A DNA stretch of 64,000 nt from Dicyema japonicum (taxonomy: Eukaryota > Dicyemida > Rhombozoa > Dicyemidae): assembly GCA_011109175.1 (NCBI GenBank), contig RDEW01000021.1, positions 934,797 to 998,796 on the forward strand, read 5' to 3'. The position numbers and the translations under genes are program-made. The notes under the pieces were generated by a model, which saw nothing but the letters and a program-made list of their open reading frames with translations, did not search any database and had not been told where the DNA came from. Below, piece after piece: positions 48,441 to 61,485 of the stretch; within the stretch, counting starts at the first letter, position 1, and each line of letters starts with the position of its first letter.

Positions 48441-48945
48441 AGATATTTCCCTTTCGGACATAGAGTTCCTTGCTAAGGCTTCAAAAATTTTTGCTTCAAT
48501 TTTTGGCATGGTTGATTATTATTCTATTGGTCGGAAATTAAATAAACTACATAAAATGAAATTTATATAATGTTATGTTTTGAATTTCCTGTTCATTTGT
48601 GTAATTTCAGTATTTTCTTGTCTCTGCGTGAATGCCTTGTGGCAACAACATCTGGATGACATCCGATATCTCTGAAAAGATATCTTCGAGATTATTCTTT
48701 GTTGTAGCAGTTTTGAATTATTTTATGACTCGAATCTTTTATTTCATAGGGAACAAAACAGTCGAGCATTCTGAATTTCAAATTCGTCTTTGAACCGTAG
48801 GCATACATATTTGTCATATATTGATTTAGTGTTCTTTGATGTGACGTACACCAAACACGTTTAGTTAGCTAATTGATTATGGGTAAAAATTTTATAGCAT
48901 TTATTTGTCAAAAAATAAATAATTATATTTATAACGGCTTGATTG
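48441..48945. other. Non-coding stretch
   Basis: No supported feature. Confidence 0.3.
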
Positions 48946-48949
48946 GACC

Positions 48950-49400
48950 CCACGTTTGGAACGCGTCAATTGTGAAGGCTTTGGAAACTAAAGGATGTTT
49001 GACCACAGTCTGCCTTGATATTTCCAAGATAAAAAAGCATTCTGTTTTGAGCACTGTATATAAACAATTCATTGAACCATCCATCTCTTATGCATGTGGT
49101 ATATTGGCCCCGCTCATCTCTTGAACGAATGTCTTGAAGATCGAGGCTAGCAGGAAAAGATCCTCCAAAATCACAGAACGCTGGAGAGTTCCAGGCACCA
49201 TTGCCACTTGAAGCCTTGATACGAATGAACCATGGAACGCGTCGTCGTGACTGCAAAGGTTTAGTCACTCGACCGATATGTGCTTGTGTAGGGTCGAGGG
49301 AGGAACATCGGGCAAAGATGAGGTCCCTGCTAGTGCGTGCTGGGATCACGTGATTAGTGAGTTTGTGTAACCGTGGTCTTTGGTGTTATTATTATTATTC
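48950..49400 (+). mobile_element. Jockey-like LINE 3' end
   Basis: STVYKQFIEPSISYACGILAP is homologous to the minus-strand element at 41110. The frame then decays and ends in GLVTRPICACVGSREEH and RAKMRSLLVRAGIT. Hairpin arms are GATCACG (49344-49350) and CGTGGTC (49372-49378), followed by a TTATTATTATTATT tail. Confidence 0.75.
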
Positions 49401-49572
49401 GACACTGTGTGACATCTTGGACTTCTTATTTGTCTTGCAAAATGTGGTGTTGAAAATGAACTTTATTTTTGGCTTTGGTAACTGAGAAACAATTGAAGAC
49501 GTACATGGGCCAGATCGAAGAGGGTGTAATGAAAACTTAAATTTACTAACCTGAGTAGAACTTGAGAGCTTA

Positions 49573-49790
49573 ATGAGTACCTCGCTACTATTATATATTC
49601 AAAGTTCACGATTAGAAGATTTGAAAAACGTGGAGAGACTACCTATGGTAAAACTAATAATAGAAAACCGTAGAGAAGCCCAGTTTTTGATTAGACTTGG
49701 TTTCTCAAAAGTTACGACGGAGTGGTTTAGAAAACCGGAAATTCAATGCATTCGTTGCCTGCTGTTCGGACATATTTTGCAAAAATGATG
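49573..49790 (+). mobile_element. LINE ORF1 (gag-like) fragment
   Basis: Encodes LIENRREAQFLIRLGFSKV and WFRKPEIQCIRCLLFGHI, a pattern like the nucleic-acid-binding end of jockey ORF1 with the start of a zinc knuckle. The frame stops right after. Confidence 0.45.
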
Positions 49791-50445
49791 ACGTCATAGT
49801 AAAGAACGCAACAAAATGTTTATAAAGGAAGCACTAATGCCAGAAAGATCAGCGAGAACAGTAAAGATCTGATCGAGGCAATACGGAACGGGTGGAACCC
49901 GATCACTCCTCGGAATACAAAATATATTGGAGATGAACCCTTAAAGTCTTCCATTGACAACAAGATCCTAATGAATTTGAAAATCCAACATTAGAAAGAC
50001 CTGTTCGTGAAGAGGAGAAATTTCAATGTATTGTTGACCAATTGTCCCAAAATATTGAGATGACAAAATCGAAGTAGGATGCCAAGTCCAAATATAGAAA
50101 GTTGGTTTATCTCCATAAAAGGGACGAAATAACAAAGGATTTAATGATACTTGAAAGTCCACCATTGAAAGAAGTATTTATTGTCCTTATTCACTGCAGA
50201 GATATAGCTGTACGCCCGTTGCAAGCTGGATTCCTCAATGAAAAAATTGGAAAATAAAGTTAAAATTTCTTCATAATTAAAAACAGCATATTGAGTTGAT
50301 TAATCAGAACTTTATAAAATTTTGATAAATCTTGAATTTTCAATAATGAAGAAATAATAATACACAATAATATTACACAAAAATGACCACAAAAGGCGAT
50401 TACAACACGTGTAATAAAGTTTATTAATTTTGGTTAACCACATTA
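49791..50445. other. Non-coding stretch
   Basis: Mixed LINE-like debris and AT-rich DNA; no intact feature. Confidence 0.3.
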
Positions 50446-50449
50446 AAAT

Positions 50450-50610
50450 AATTAAATTATAAAGACCAAAGGTAAAACAAACTAACTAAATTAATTATTT
50501 AGAACTAATTCCGTGATCCTGACCCGTGCCAGTGGGACCCTCATCTAAACACAGTGATCTAAAGGACAATTTCTGCTTCCCTGCTCCAATGGAGGGGTTA
50601 TTGCAATGAT
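50450..50610 (-). mobile_element. SINE fragment with alternative tail
   Basis: Reversed, it has CTGGCACGGGTCAGGATCACG and ends in TAGTTTGTTTTACCTTTGGTC. Related to 4040-4320 and 56645-56870. Confidence 0.5.
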
Positions 50611-51070
50611 AGATAAAACGAACGAAATTTTATTAGTAACAAAAAAAATAAGGAGTAAAGTGGAGGGTGTAGTATTTTTAATCCTGCCATTAGGCTGGAC
50701 ATTTCGCCTGTTTCCCTCTCCTTAGTTTAACTTTGTCTGAATGTAAGAGCTTCGGACTTTGGTTTTCACCATGAAAACCTCTATTTTCCTCTAGATTACG
50801 CACTTAATTGGTGTTAAGAGTTTATCTTTAGTTAATTCATCCATTAGCCTTCTTATCAAGGCAAACTTGATGTCTGTCCTTCTTTTTCTCTAGTAGGGAA
50901 TCTATTTTGTCCTTCTTTTGGAGAAAAACCATCCCTCACATCCTTAGAGCAAATTTGGGAGAATTACTCCACAGATGAATATGTCTTTGGTTACGTGTAG
51001 CTTTCGTATATATAAAAGCGCTTGCAGAGCTTTCTTATTCTAATATCTTCCATATACACACGGCTACTTA
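50611..51070. other. Non-coding stretch
   Basis: No supported feature. Confidence 0.3.
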
Positions 51071-51075
51071 TTTAT

Positions 51076-51970
51076 TTATTAACCCAGGGATCACCGAGAA
51101 AGAAAGACAAAAGTAAAGTCAACTAGTTAGGTGATCCCAGTTCCCGCAACCATCCTAAGCCTGTGCGTTTCTATTGTTCCCACTGTCGAACGGAAATGAC
51201 TTTTTTGATCTTTGCAGAGGAAGCAGGTTTGGGAAGGAATTTTCTTAGCCAACCGATTTTCTTTTACGTGGAACAGTGAGAGGCTTAGTGGGTGTACATC
51301 TTTCTCGCAAATGCGGAGAAATCCCGAACCACATCTACGAGTTGTAGATTCCGCCAGCAGGGGAGGTATTTTTGTTCCACATTGTGGTCCCAGCATACGT
51401 ATTGTTTTCCTTTGCAGTAAGTTTAGTTTTTGGATAGTGGTCTCTGATAACGCGAATCTCCACGCAGCAGAGGCATATTCCACGATTGTCTGGCGGTATA
51501 TGGTTCCGATTGCTTTATTCATATTCGCTGGGTCTTCTGGATGAGGGCCCGTGTGACATTCAATTTCTGTAGTCCTTTGGTGAAGAATTGTTTGGCATGG
51601 TAGGTGAAATTAAGCAGCCTGTCGTATGTTACTCCCAGTATAGATGGTTTCTTGTGACAGGTATCCGAGTATATCTGATGAAGATTTCTGGTTTTTCTTT
51701 GGACCGCCGGGCGGAAATGAATAGAGTGCCTGTTGATTTTGGAGCCGATACCGAGAGACGGTTAGCTATCAACCAATTGTGGATACAATCCACTTTCTTG
51801 TGCAAGTGAGACTGCTTCTGATGTTGAACCGCTTCTTGTTGCAATGATGATATCGTCAGCATAAGAAAGCAGTAGGAAGTTCTTGTCAATGTCTGCTGGC
51901 AGGTCGTGGAGGAAAAAGTTGAATAGAGTTGGGGGACAAAGGCGAACCTTGGGGCACTCCGTTTGGTAGT
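51076..51970 (-). mobile_element. Jockey-like LINE, RT to 3' end
   Basis: On the minus strand: LLSYADDIIIATRSGS with the catalytic Asp pair, LIANRLSVSAPKSTGTLFIS, KAIGTIYRQTIVEYASAAWR and LLQRKTIRMLGPQCG. The frame ends at HRLRMVAGTGIT. The 3' hairpin arms GGGATCACC and GGTGATCCC lie at 51130-51138 and 51087-51095 on the plus strand, followed by GGGTTAATAAATAAATAAG. A few frameshifts interrupt it. Shares its end with 1812-2000. Confidence 0.8.
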
Positions 51971-54450
51971 CTTGGAGAATAAAAAAGTGAAATTTTACTG
52001 TTCAAGTATTCTTTTGACACACTGGTTCAATTAAATTGTTATATACGATATCTGCCTCCTCTTTCGTCGAACAATTCCTCCTAAAGCTACCCTAGAAAGA
52101 TAACTGCCCTCTTCTTTTTTTGGGTTAAACAACTAACTTTTTTGTTTACTTATTTATTAACCCCGGGATTTATTATTTTTTGTTTATTTATTTTTGTTTT
52201 GTTTATTAAAATAAAATATTATTATTTAAATTAATCACGTTTATGTTTATTTTTGTGGTATTTGTCCGTCTTAATTGACTGTTAATTTAACAGTTAGCTT
52301 TTGGCGGAGACATTGTTGTTGGTTTAAACGCTATGTTCACTGAATGTCGTAGTTCTTGCCAAATACATTTAATTATTGTTGTAATTATTACCGTTATCTT
52401 AAATTGTTAACGAACATAAGAGAATTGACTATTTTCAAGGTGGCATCGAGTTCTATGGCGGGATCAAAGGGTTCGTTTACCATCAGCGGCACAAATATGC
52501 AGGATGCATAGTCCCCCCATTGACGTTCTATCAATAACATTGGGATAAGGGTAAGTATATTTTTTGGATAAACGAACATCTTAAAACTCATAATGAAGTC
52601 AGATTTTCAGTATCCCAAAGACCAAGACGTGAAGAGATGTTTCAGCATCTTTTGCCTACATTCCTGTAGGGGCCATCAGTCATTGTATCCATGATTAATT
52701 TTTCTGGAATCCTTAAAAATCTTTGTCAAGAAGAAGGAATTAAAGACCTGATCTTTATTTTGATGATGCCCATATTCATCATTATTGATTAAAATAGCAA
52801 ACCTCCATGACTCTATTTACCCCCTTATTCAATAATTTTTTTGTTACATCGTTTTTTACCTTTAAAAAATTTAGTGACACTATTGGTAGGGAAACGACAC
52901 CTCTATTGCACTATGTCTTATTCGTATTCCTTACCGACTTCTCCGTTCACTCTGGGATCTTTCAATTGAAGAGGACATAATCAACCTTACAAGAAACACC
53001 AACTGGTATGCAATCTAACCAAATATGACGTCTCTCTCTGCTGTCTACAAAGAGACAAAAACGACCATACAATGTACAGAACTGTTTGGAAAATTCCACC
53101 TTTTTATCCTCCCGTCGCCTGCCGACATTATGGTCTCGGATTTGAGTCCATCAGGACCTGATTCACTACGTTACAAGAGTGAACAGTATCTGATATGTGC
53201 GCAACAGAAAATCATTGTCGAAGCTAACGGAGAGGATGATTCGGAATACGCCACAAGGGAAACTTAACTAGTTTTATGTTTTCTCGGGAGTGCTTTTTAA
53301 TAATATAATAATTGGTAGGGAAAGTTACGCTAATGGTTGGGAAGCTCTAAGAATCCACACTTCCTATGGAAATGTCATACTATGGTCACTATGTAATACG
53401 ACTAGGGATTTAAGAAAAGTCGTGGCTTACTGCATCGGAGACTTATCCAACTTGTATCGTGAAATGAAAAATGTTAGACAATATGAACGAAATGATATGG
53501 GAATTAATTCTAGGAACAAAGAACTCACTATGTGATCGATCGTTTATAAGCTAGTTGAATTTGCTTGATGTGGTGCAAAGATTCTGAGAGACCGTGCCAC
53601 CGAATGAAAGAATTCCAGTTCTTTGAATTCTGCTTTCTAATGCCCGACGGTAAGAAATGTTATAAGAGTGCGGTTCCGGGCCGACATCATAAACAAGACA
53701 AAAGTAAAAAATGGATTAAAACTCACTTTTGGTGGATATCACTAGTTAAGTGTGAGATGAAATGAAGATCCACAATAGGAACGTCCTTATTCTACTGATG
53801 TAACCTGTAGACTAGGAAACCTTAGTATGGACGTCTATTGAAAACTCTGTCTTCCTGTAGTGATGGAGACAAACTGGGGTTTTTTCTCACTTGTTCTATC
53901 GCATTGGAGCATCCTATGAAATATTGGAAGTAACCCATTTCAAAGGCTGAACCCTAACATGTTTTTCCTGACTTGATATTAGACAAATGGACCGGGATCA
54001 CCACTGGAAGATGCTGATAAGCTGTGTAACTAATATTAACTATCTGAGCAGATGTATCACCTAAAAAAGACCAATTATGTAAATTCTCGTGATCTTATCC
54101 CCCATTGGATTTATCACAGAATAGAAGGGGACTCAAGAGAATCCTTCTTGCCTACTAACCAGATGAGATAGTCACACTTCGTGAATTTCATGTGAGTAAA
54201 TGAAAAATCAATGTTAATGAGACTCTTCAAAAAGTGACCCGAGAGTCAAATCTAATTTGACGGTAGTTTAAAAAATTGGGTATATCCAGGTCGATTGAAG
54301 TTGCCAGGCATCAGAATGACACCTAAACGAGAGGAACCCAACAATGACACGATAAGCTACAAGCCAATAGGTTTAATGTGCTTGATGCCAAAATGATGAA
54401 ACACATCGTCTTCAAGTGGCTCTCTGAACATGTTGAATCAAGTAATTGTT
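51971..54450. other. Long gene-poor region
   Basis: Several short open frames occur: 52394-52591 (-) with IERQWGDYASCIFVPLMVNE, 53025-53267 (+) and 53290-53535 (+). None could be joined by introns into a recognised gene. The first is the most protein-like. Confidence 0.3.
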
Positions 54451-54454
54451 TGGG

Positions 54455-54725
54455 TCTGAAAGGGATCTTCCTACTTTCTCCCTGACCAAATCCTCTGGTG
54501 ATTACATAATGAAAACATTCTGCCGATGAATGAAGTGATTTCCGCGACGGTAGAACGTGTGATAAAAATGGAAGAGGGGCAGCCTACTCTCCACCTCTCT
54601 TTTGAAGTGGAAACCTTGGTGGGTACAAGCAGATGTTATCCCATGGGTTCCTTCCTTGAATTAGTTATAACTGTTTGTGCTGCGCTTACTAAAAGATTGT
54701 AAGCCTGGGGTTAATAATAATCATA
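54455..54725 (+). mobile_element. SINE-B copy
   Basis: GGGATCTTCCTACTTTCTC, AAATCCTCTGGTGATTAC, GAATGAAGTGATTTCCGCG, GGTTCCTTCCTTGAATTAG, then GCTTACTAAAAGATTGTAAGC, a small perfect 3' hairpin, and GGGGTTAATAATAATC. Confidence 0.65.
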
Positions 54726-55330
54726 ATAATCTCCCCCTCCAACCTTGATATGACAGCAAATCACCCAGAGTCAGTCTCGGAAAAGGCTAAGAAGAGGATA
54801 TATGAATGTCTCGGGTTGACAGTTCATTTTTGAACCAGTCGCCGGAAGCTGTTCACTAACCAAGCTAAACCGTATCCCTTATCGCAATAAGAAAAAGAAA
54901 CGATGAGAAAGGACCTGGATCATTGCATTCCTTACAATCGTCGGTGGTTCAATTTTAAAATCTAATACATTCGAAGCTGGATCCTACGTGCTCTCTTGAC
55001 TTTCTTTGCATAGAACTTCGTGTTTCCGATATCTCTCGAGTCGCTCACATCTACCATGCTTACGAGAAAGGAAGACTTAAATCTAGCAGACATTATGTGC
55101 TTAAAGTACGTCACCATTTCATTCTTTCAAGTAATTAACCATTGATTATCTGAAGTGCTATTAAAATTTCTTAGAATGTGCATTCACTCACGGAAAATGT
55201 TGACTCGGCTTTAATTTTAAAATTAGACAATTTCAAAGTTATTTTGATTGTCTTTTGACTAATAATTTTTTTCTGAATAAAAAAATTTCAAAGTTAAAAC
55301 AGCACGTATTGAATTTTTTTTAAACCAATT
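54726..55330. other. Non-coding stretch
   Basis: No supported feature. Confidence 0.3.
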
Positions 55331-55335
55331 AAAAA

Positions 55336-55960
55336 AATGTCAGTTGAGGAAGCCTGCTGCGTGGATTGCGAACGAGTTTCCTCGGAGTATGGCTATTCCT
55401 ATCTTTTGTCTTAGCCATAACCCTTCTCGTTGATCCCTTTTCTTTCTGGCAAGCAATCCTCCGAGTTCTCGCAAGAATTCAGCCGTCATTGGACCAACGG
55501 CTCCCGATGATTCGGTCGCAACAGGAGTAAATCGTAGCGATCCCCGAGGCAAGAATATTTCTTGATTTTTAAATTTTCCGCAGTCGAAGCTGCTACTCCA
55601 GGTGTCTGAACAGATTTAAAAATGTTCGTGTTTGAAAACGTGTCTATGCAAGTTGCGTCCCAGACCAAAGATCTTCCAGACGTGAAGGGGAAAAGGGTCA
55701 TCCCATCAGGTCTCTTCCCATCTCCTCGATCAAGACCCACTGGTTCAAGCTGTGCTGGGAAGCCTGAAGCCTTCAGAGCTCTGACGATCACATCATTCAG
55801 AGCAGCATTGACGTGGTCCCCTTCCGGCGCTTCTTCTGCAAGGACAGCGGGTGCAATCCTTTCGCATCGACTGTTTTCCCGCATCGGCATCGGTGCTCCT
55901 GGCAAACGTCTAGTCCCAGCCTTTGTCCGATTGAATTTATAAAAAAATTGATGCCTTATA
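55336..55960 (-). mobile_element. RLE-group LINE C-terminus, best-preserved nuclease
   Basis: On the minus strand: [20 protein letters not shown], then LDRGDGKRPDGMTLFPFTSG and RSLVWDATCIDTFSNTNI. The PD...D residues are intact. The conserved tail domain follows (STAENLKIKKYSCLGDRYD, SSGAVGPMTAEFLRELGGLL) and ends GNSFAIHAAGFLN. A frameshift splits it at about 55520. Very similar over the last 320 bp to 11506-11826. Confidence 0.8.
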
Positions 55961-56325
55961 AAAATCAAGGATATCACGTATTACTCAAGTTAAGAGAATC
56001 TGAAAAGAGTTTGTCACATAAAAAATCGAAGGAACTGTGAACGTAAGCTTGGGACAGTTGAATTACCATGTCTAAGGATCATTTAGTCACAAATCCGCAA
56101 GAAATGAGACCCCTTATTTCGCGTTAAGAATAAATTAATATTGCTCCAGAAAGTGTTTAAAATCAGAAAATAATCATGATTTCCTAAGGAAGCTTAGGAA
56201 AGTGTATCCATTTAAATAGAAACTGGCCTGAGATGTATTTTGCCCTGCTATTCTTGGAAAATTAATACAAATCAAGTCACTCTTGCAGCGCCTAGCGTTT
56301 ATCTACAAAACAGCTGTCGGGCGAA
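55961..56325. other. Non-coding stretch
   Basis: No supported feature. Confidence 0.3.
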
Positions 56326-56329
56326 TAAT

Positions 56330-56640
56330 AATAACTCCAGAGACCACGGTTACACCAAACTGACAAATCACGTGATCGCATCACGCTCTAGCAAAGACCT
56401 CAACTTGGCTCGATGCTCCTCTCTCGACCCCACACAAGCACGTATTGGAAGAATGACTGGATCTTGGTAATCATGACGGCCACCCATGGTTCATATGTAT
56501 CATGGATTCTAGAGGCATTAGAGGCTGGGACTTTCCATAAGTTAATCGTTCCGTAATTTTGGTGGCTCTTTTTCGGCTAGCCTCGGTCTTCAAGATATTT
56601 TTCCAAGAAATGAATGGATCCCAGAGGCCACAAGGATTTT
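56330..56640 (-). mobile_element. Jockey-like LINE 3' end
   Basis: Reversed, it resembles 49130-49400: a decayed WRGSIHFL segment, ARIGRMT-like residues on the plus strand, and the hairpin arms GATCACG and CGTGGTC (plus strand 56371-56377 and 56342-56348). A TTATTATTATT tail follows. Confidence 0.65.
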
Positions 56641-56644
56641 TAAA

Positions 56645-56870
56645 TTAAATTTATTCCAAAGACCAAGGGTAACCAAACTAACTAACTCCTTGATCCTGAC
56701 TCGTAGCAGCGCTCCAGACTTGTCTCCAGGTAACGAAATTGTCCCCGGGGAAAGATAGTGGATCCTCCTGATGCCGGCAAGACATTTGGCGTCTTCTCAG
56801 TAAGGAAAGAAAATAATTATGACAAACTAGCCACATAGCACAACATGGAACCACGTGGCCAAAAATTGTG
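56645..56870 (-). mobile_element. SINE with SINE-A-like head and alternative tail
   Basis: Reversed, it starts GTTGTGCTATGTGGCTAG, has GACGCCAAATGTCTTGCCGG and AGGATCCACTATCTTTCC, then the hairpin arms GATCAAGG and CCTTGGTC. Non-coding. Confidence 0.55.
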
Positions 56871-57021
56871 ATTGATAGTAAATAATATTTATTTCATTTA
56901 GAATTCGACACCATCCGCGCGTCCATGATTGCGAGATAGGGAGTTTGCGACTCTTTTCAAACAATTCAAGTGAGCAATGCCACCACGTAGGCGAGTCACA
57001 CGGCATGAAATTTCGTAAATA

Positions 57022-59260
57022 TTATTATTACCCCCAGGATCACTGGGTCAAAGAGAAAGAATAAAAGTTCTCATCTAACTAAGTGATCCCAGATCGACAA
57101 AGGAGAGGACGAGTCCTGGCGTGGGTCGAGAATCCTGAACAGCTTTCTCATTGGACATGGAATCGGCTCAAATTTCTGTATGATTGTAGATATTTCGATA
57201 GTGTATGGAATAGCATCGGGCCTCCTTTAAGAGTTTCGTTGTAATTCGATTAAAAATTTTCAATGGGATGGATTTCGTGTTCTGGTCCAATTAGCCTTAT
57301 TGCAGTTTCCTCGATTGCGGATAGTATCAATGGAGGATTGTGAAATCTGCATTGCCCATGAAGGACTTGCACACGTCATCTTGGTCGGATAAATTGTTCA
57401 TAAATCGTGGCAAGGCCACTAGTTTGGTCTCTAATGTTTTTGAGAGCATTTTAAAATTCTCATTTTCTTCAGAGCAGAAGTTACTTGTTTTTAACATGCC
57501 GGATAAAGGTGAGTCCCTGATAAAAGGTTACTTCCAGAATCTTTGGTGTTTTGTTAATAGAGATAGCTTCGTTCTTCATAAAGACTTTTGGTTCGATACA
57601 GAGCTGTCTCTTGTAGGTGGTAAACAGTGTGAAAAAGGACTTTGCTGCTGATGTGTCGAGTCTCCGCTTCGAGAGCCATAGTTCCAAGTTGTCGAGCATT
57701 TGTTGAGCAAACTGAGTCGCTGATTGAATGCTTCTGTCCTTGGAGGCAAGAATGATATCGTCGGCGTATGAGAGGATTAGACAGTTTTCATTACAGGTTT
57801 GTGGCATGTCGTTTATGTAGAGATTGAAGAGTTGGGTGATAGTGGGAGCCTTGAGGGACTCCATTTGGGAAATAGCGAGATCTTGATTTGATGTTGTTGC
57901 AGAGTACTTGTGCTCGTCTTCCATTTAGGAAGTTTCCAAGCCAAAGTTTCAGGTTCGGATGGATGTTGGTTTCAAATATTTTCTTTGTTAGAGTTTCCTA
58001 GGGACTGAGTCGAACGCTTTTGTGATGTCCACGGATATAAGTACTGTCCTCTGATGGGGTTTGGGGGAGTTAAATCCTTCCGCAATGAATTGTGTGAGGG
58101 TTGTAAGGTGTGTTGTCGTCGAATGGTTTGTCCCCGTGCTGGGTCGGAGGTATTGAGATTGAGTCTTATATTTTTTCCAAAACAAGCCTTTCAAGGATCT
58201 TTCAGACCGGACTTAGAATAGATATTGGGCGATAGGAAGATGGTTCATCTATTAGTTTGTTGGGTTTTCGGATAAGTCTGATTAGAGACTTTTTCCATAT
58301 TTCAGGGATTGTATTTGTGTTAATGGATAGGTTGAATATATAGGCTTATAGTTCCAGGGCTCGATGGCCTAGGTGCTTCAGTTCACATGTGGTTATGTTG
58401 TCTGGTCCTTTGGCCTCTGAGTTGTTGGCCTTGGATATGGCTCTGCGGACATCCTGGCTAGTAAATAGGATCCAGTCATCGGAGCGTTTCGGTTCAATCT
58501 TTTTCAGGAATACTTGGTGTTCTTTTGAAAACTTCTTGTAGGAGATAGACGTATAGTATTTTATCAGATTGTCTGGTTCTATGTAGACTTCGACTTTTCT
58601 CTCTGGGAAGGATCTTTTGATGTTCTTGATCCCCTTCCAGACTCTCTGCATTAGGGGGTTTTTGCAGAGAGCCTTTGATAGTCTCGTCTATCTACTTGCA
58701 TTTTCTGCCTTTATGTTGTTGTCGATCTCTCTGTTCAATTCACGTATTTTTCTGATGTTCTCTTCTGTTGGCGATTTTACCATCTTTAGATTATTTCGTT
58801 CTCTGATCAGATGTTTCGTCGTTGTGTTGAAACGTTTTGATGACGTAGGTTGTCTCCCCATAGGAATGTACTTAAATTTAATAGTACAATACAATTATCG
58901 ACGTAATCCTTGAATCCTCTCCAATTCGCAAGGCTGTAGTTAGTAATCGTTGGGCACTGTTTTTTTATCCGTGACCTTGTTTTGACCTCCAAAAATATTG
59001 GATTGTGGTCACTCCTGATGTCATACTTCACTGACCAGTCAATAAGAGGGGCCAAGGACGGTGATGACAATGAGATGTCGATAGAAGAAGTTTATCGTTA
59101 CGTCGAGTAGGTGTTCTTGTATGAGATGCAGGATCGTTGAGTATGCATAGGCTGTGTAGGTCCTCAATTATCATCTTCCCTCTTTTGTCGTAGGTTTGTC
59201 CTGTCAGCCACAGTGGGTGGTTCGCATTGAAGTCACCACAGATAATCACATCCTTCAGTG
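57022..59260 (-). mobile_element. Jockey-like LINE with endonuclease and RT, degraded
   Basis: The longest LINE in the window. From 59260 downward: apurinic-type endonuclease (VIICGDFNANHPLWLTGQTY, then DIRSDHNPIFLEVKTRSR). Next is a linker, then the RT: NNSEAKGPDNITTCELKHLG, RTVLISVDITKAFDSVPRKL with the first Asp, LFNLYINDMPQ and LILSYADDIILASKDRS with the Asp pair. The 3' end has arms GGATCACT and AGTGATCC (plus strand 57082-57089 and 57037-57044) and a GGGGGTAATAATAATA tail. Several frameshifts and stops make it inactive. Confidence 0.82.
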
Positions 59261-59426
59261 ATGCGAGAGGAGTGAATCACATCCGTAAATAATATAGTAA
59301 ATTACAACAGAAAATGAAGAAAATTACTGAGTTATTAATAATCAGTAAATTGAAAACATTTTTTTAAATAAAAATTTTGAATTAATTTTAAAATTATGTT
59401 TTGTTGTGATTTATAATGTGACTTAA

Positions 59427-60344
59427 ATGGTTGGAAATGGAATACTTAACGAAGGAATATATGAAATTGTATTGGGGGACTCTTTTTATAAGGATAGACC
59501 TAACAAACAGAGAGCTTGCCACCACACTATCCGCTGTATAATTACTATATTTATTTAGACGACTTCAAACCCGCCTCGGTGAATGAAAACAACGGGACAA
59601 TTGAATTTGAAGATGACGCAGTTACCCTGACCCACCCGACTATAGAAGCAGTACTCATGAACCTCTATTTAGACTCGCCCTGAACATGAAATAGTCTACA
59701 AGGGAAGCAAGAGGCCGACAAATAGAGAGTGCATTATTATCGTCGACAACGAAAATAAGAGGCTCATCTTCGAGAGGATTTCTTCTGCCATCAATCTGAA
59801 GAGGTCTCAGACTATCACGTCATCATCCACCTATATGACGTCATCGGATTTGGTGACGCCAGAAGGTGGAAAGGATACTCTCACAGAGAATTTTAAACGA
59901 GGACTAAAAATCCCTGCTGATATTGGGGAGGAAGTCGACTCTGAAAAACCGCCTTGTCTGCTTGATTCAGATTTAAATAAGACTGGTACCTCATCAAATG
60001 GCGACCCACGTGTAAACGAACCAAATAACACATTCATTTCAACTGTTAAGGATTTCAGGGATCAAGAAAGATCAAATCTTGCCAAGAGACCGTGTTTATC
60101 CCGAAGAAGTGTTACTGGGGATCAACCAGTAGCTGGTACCCAGACCAAACAAGTCATCTCCCATGAAAAAATGAGTCAGTTAAATTGTCATAATTTATCT
60201 GATTCAGAGTCTTCCATTTCTGAGAGTAAGGGTGACTCTGACCTAATCATTGATACAAATGAAGGAGCTCTTGGTTAGTGTTGTCATGATTTTGTAGTTA
60301 ATGACCTGGTGTTATCTTCGGACTCTGATCTCGTTGATTTGTGA
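59427..60344 (+). CDS. EAF: EAF, ELL-associated transcription elongation factor
   Basis: EAF proteins bind ELL and raise RNA polymerase II elongation in the super elongation complex. Exons: 59427-59535, 59559-59650, 59673-60273 and 60298-60344. The introns are 23, 22 and 24 nt. They total 849 nt, 282 aa (human EAF1 and EAF2 are about 260-270), with no frame break. The N-terminal domain shows VLGDSFYKDRPNKQRACHHT, IRYDFKPASVNENNG, VYKGSKRPTNRECIIIVDNE and RLIFERISSAINLKRS, in the family order. The middle is Ser-rich and disordered, and the end is acidic (NDLVLSSDSDLVDL), like the transactivating tail of animal EAFs. The start is chosen because the family begins a few residues before LG(D/E)SF. 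EAF1 and EAF2 cannot be told apart. Confidence 0.92.
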
Positions 60345-61040
60345 ATGTTTGTTTTTATAAATTAAATTTGTTACTTTTTTGTAAATAATAGCTACCCTGC
60401 TTCAAGTACCTGTTCTGCCTGTAAGAGTGCCAAGACATTAAAATTTCAAATATGCTAACCTCCAAGGCAATGTGACGTTTTTTCCTCGCTGTGGGAACTT
60501 GGAAATCTAATTTCGACCCACTCGGAAGACGTTAGCGAAAACTACTATTCGAGCGGAATTCTTTGGCACTACGGAATAGTGGTCCTCGACTTGAAAGTGG
60601 TCAAAAAATAATTTTATCAAAAAGTAGAATAGCCACGCAGTTAGAGTGCGGCCCTGTAACTCTGATTTTGTTTGTTTTTGCTATTATTTCAGTATTTGTC
60701 AAATGTATCGTTTTAGCCATCCATATTTGTACTCGTTACTGCGCTACACCTTCATCAAGGGACCTTTTATGTGGATTGTAGTTATTTCTGATCACTTTTG
60801 TTTAGCTTGAAGAAACAACTCCATTAGACTCACAACTCGGATAAATTCATTGGTACAAACACAAGCAAGTACCACTGAATGGTTTTACTTTGAATTTTTT
60901 AGAATCAATTAACTTCCCTCTCAATGCTTGTCCCCATCAATTCGTGATTTATATTAGTTCCAGCCGTTAACAACTTTTTTGGGCACTTATTAGAGCAACT
61001 TTCAGGAAAATCCCTTAAAAGTATTCCGGAAAAACACACA
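60345..61040. other. Region downstream of EAF
   Basis: A plus-strand frame near 60563-60780 has a hydrophobic stretch (LILFVFAIISVFVKCIVLAI) that could be one membrane segment of a small protein. No splice joins or family were recognised. Confidence 0.25.
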
Positions 61041-61046
61041 AGGATT

Positions 61047-61375
61047 TTATTTATTAACCCCGGATACACCGAGAAAGAAGTTAAAGTAAACAACTAATTA
61101 AGTGTATCCAGTTTCCACTTCTACAGAAAGAGTCCATCCGGAATCAGCATAAAGGGTAAAAGACGTCCATAGTTGTAGTTGTGGAAACCCCTCCAGTGGA
61201 GTGGAGGAGAGCAAATGATCCTTTTTCGTGCCGGCCTGACACTGGGCGCCCCCTAAACTGGTGGATCACATGACGCCACTCTAATGGAAAGAGAGAGGAA
61301 GGACAGACAAACAAAGCAGAAACTTCAATTAATTAGCTACGAAGCACAACACGGAGCCACGCGGCTATTTTCAAA
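61047..61375 (-). mobile_element. SINE-A, near full-length, reverse
   Basis: Reversed, it starts near GTTGTGCTTCGTAGCTAATT and has the core GGCGTCATGTGATCCACC and TCCACTGGAGGGGTTTCC. The hairpin arms GGATACAC and GTGTATCC (plus strand 61102-61109 and 61062-61069) pair perfectly. The tail is GGGGTTAATAAATAAAATC. Confidence 0.75.
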
Positions 61376-61485
61376 ATCCGGGAATAAGAATTTATGGAAT
61401 CTGAGATCACCGACGAAAGTAATGTTTTTTCACAGAGTGAGATTATAAAATTTAATATTATTAATATAATTATTTTAAATATTTT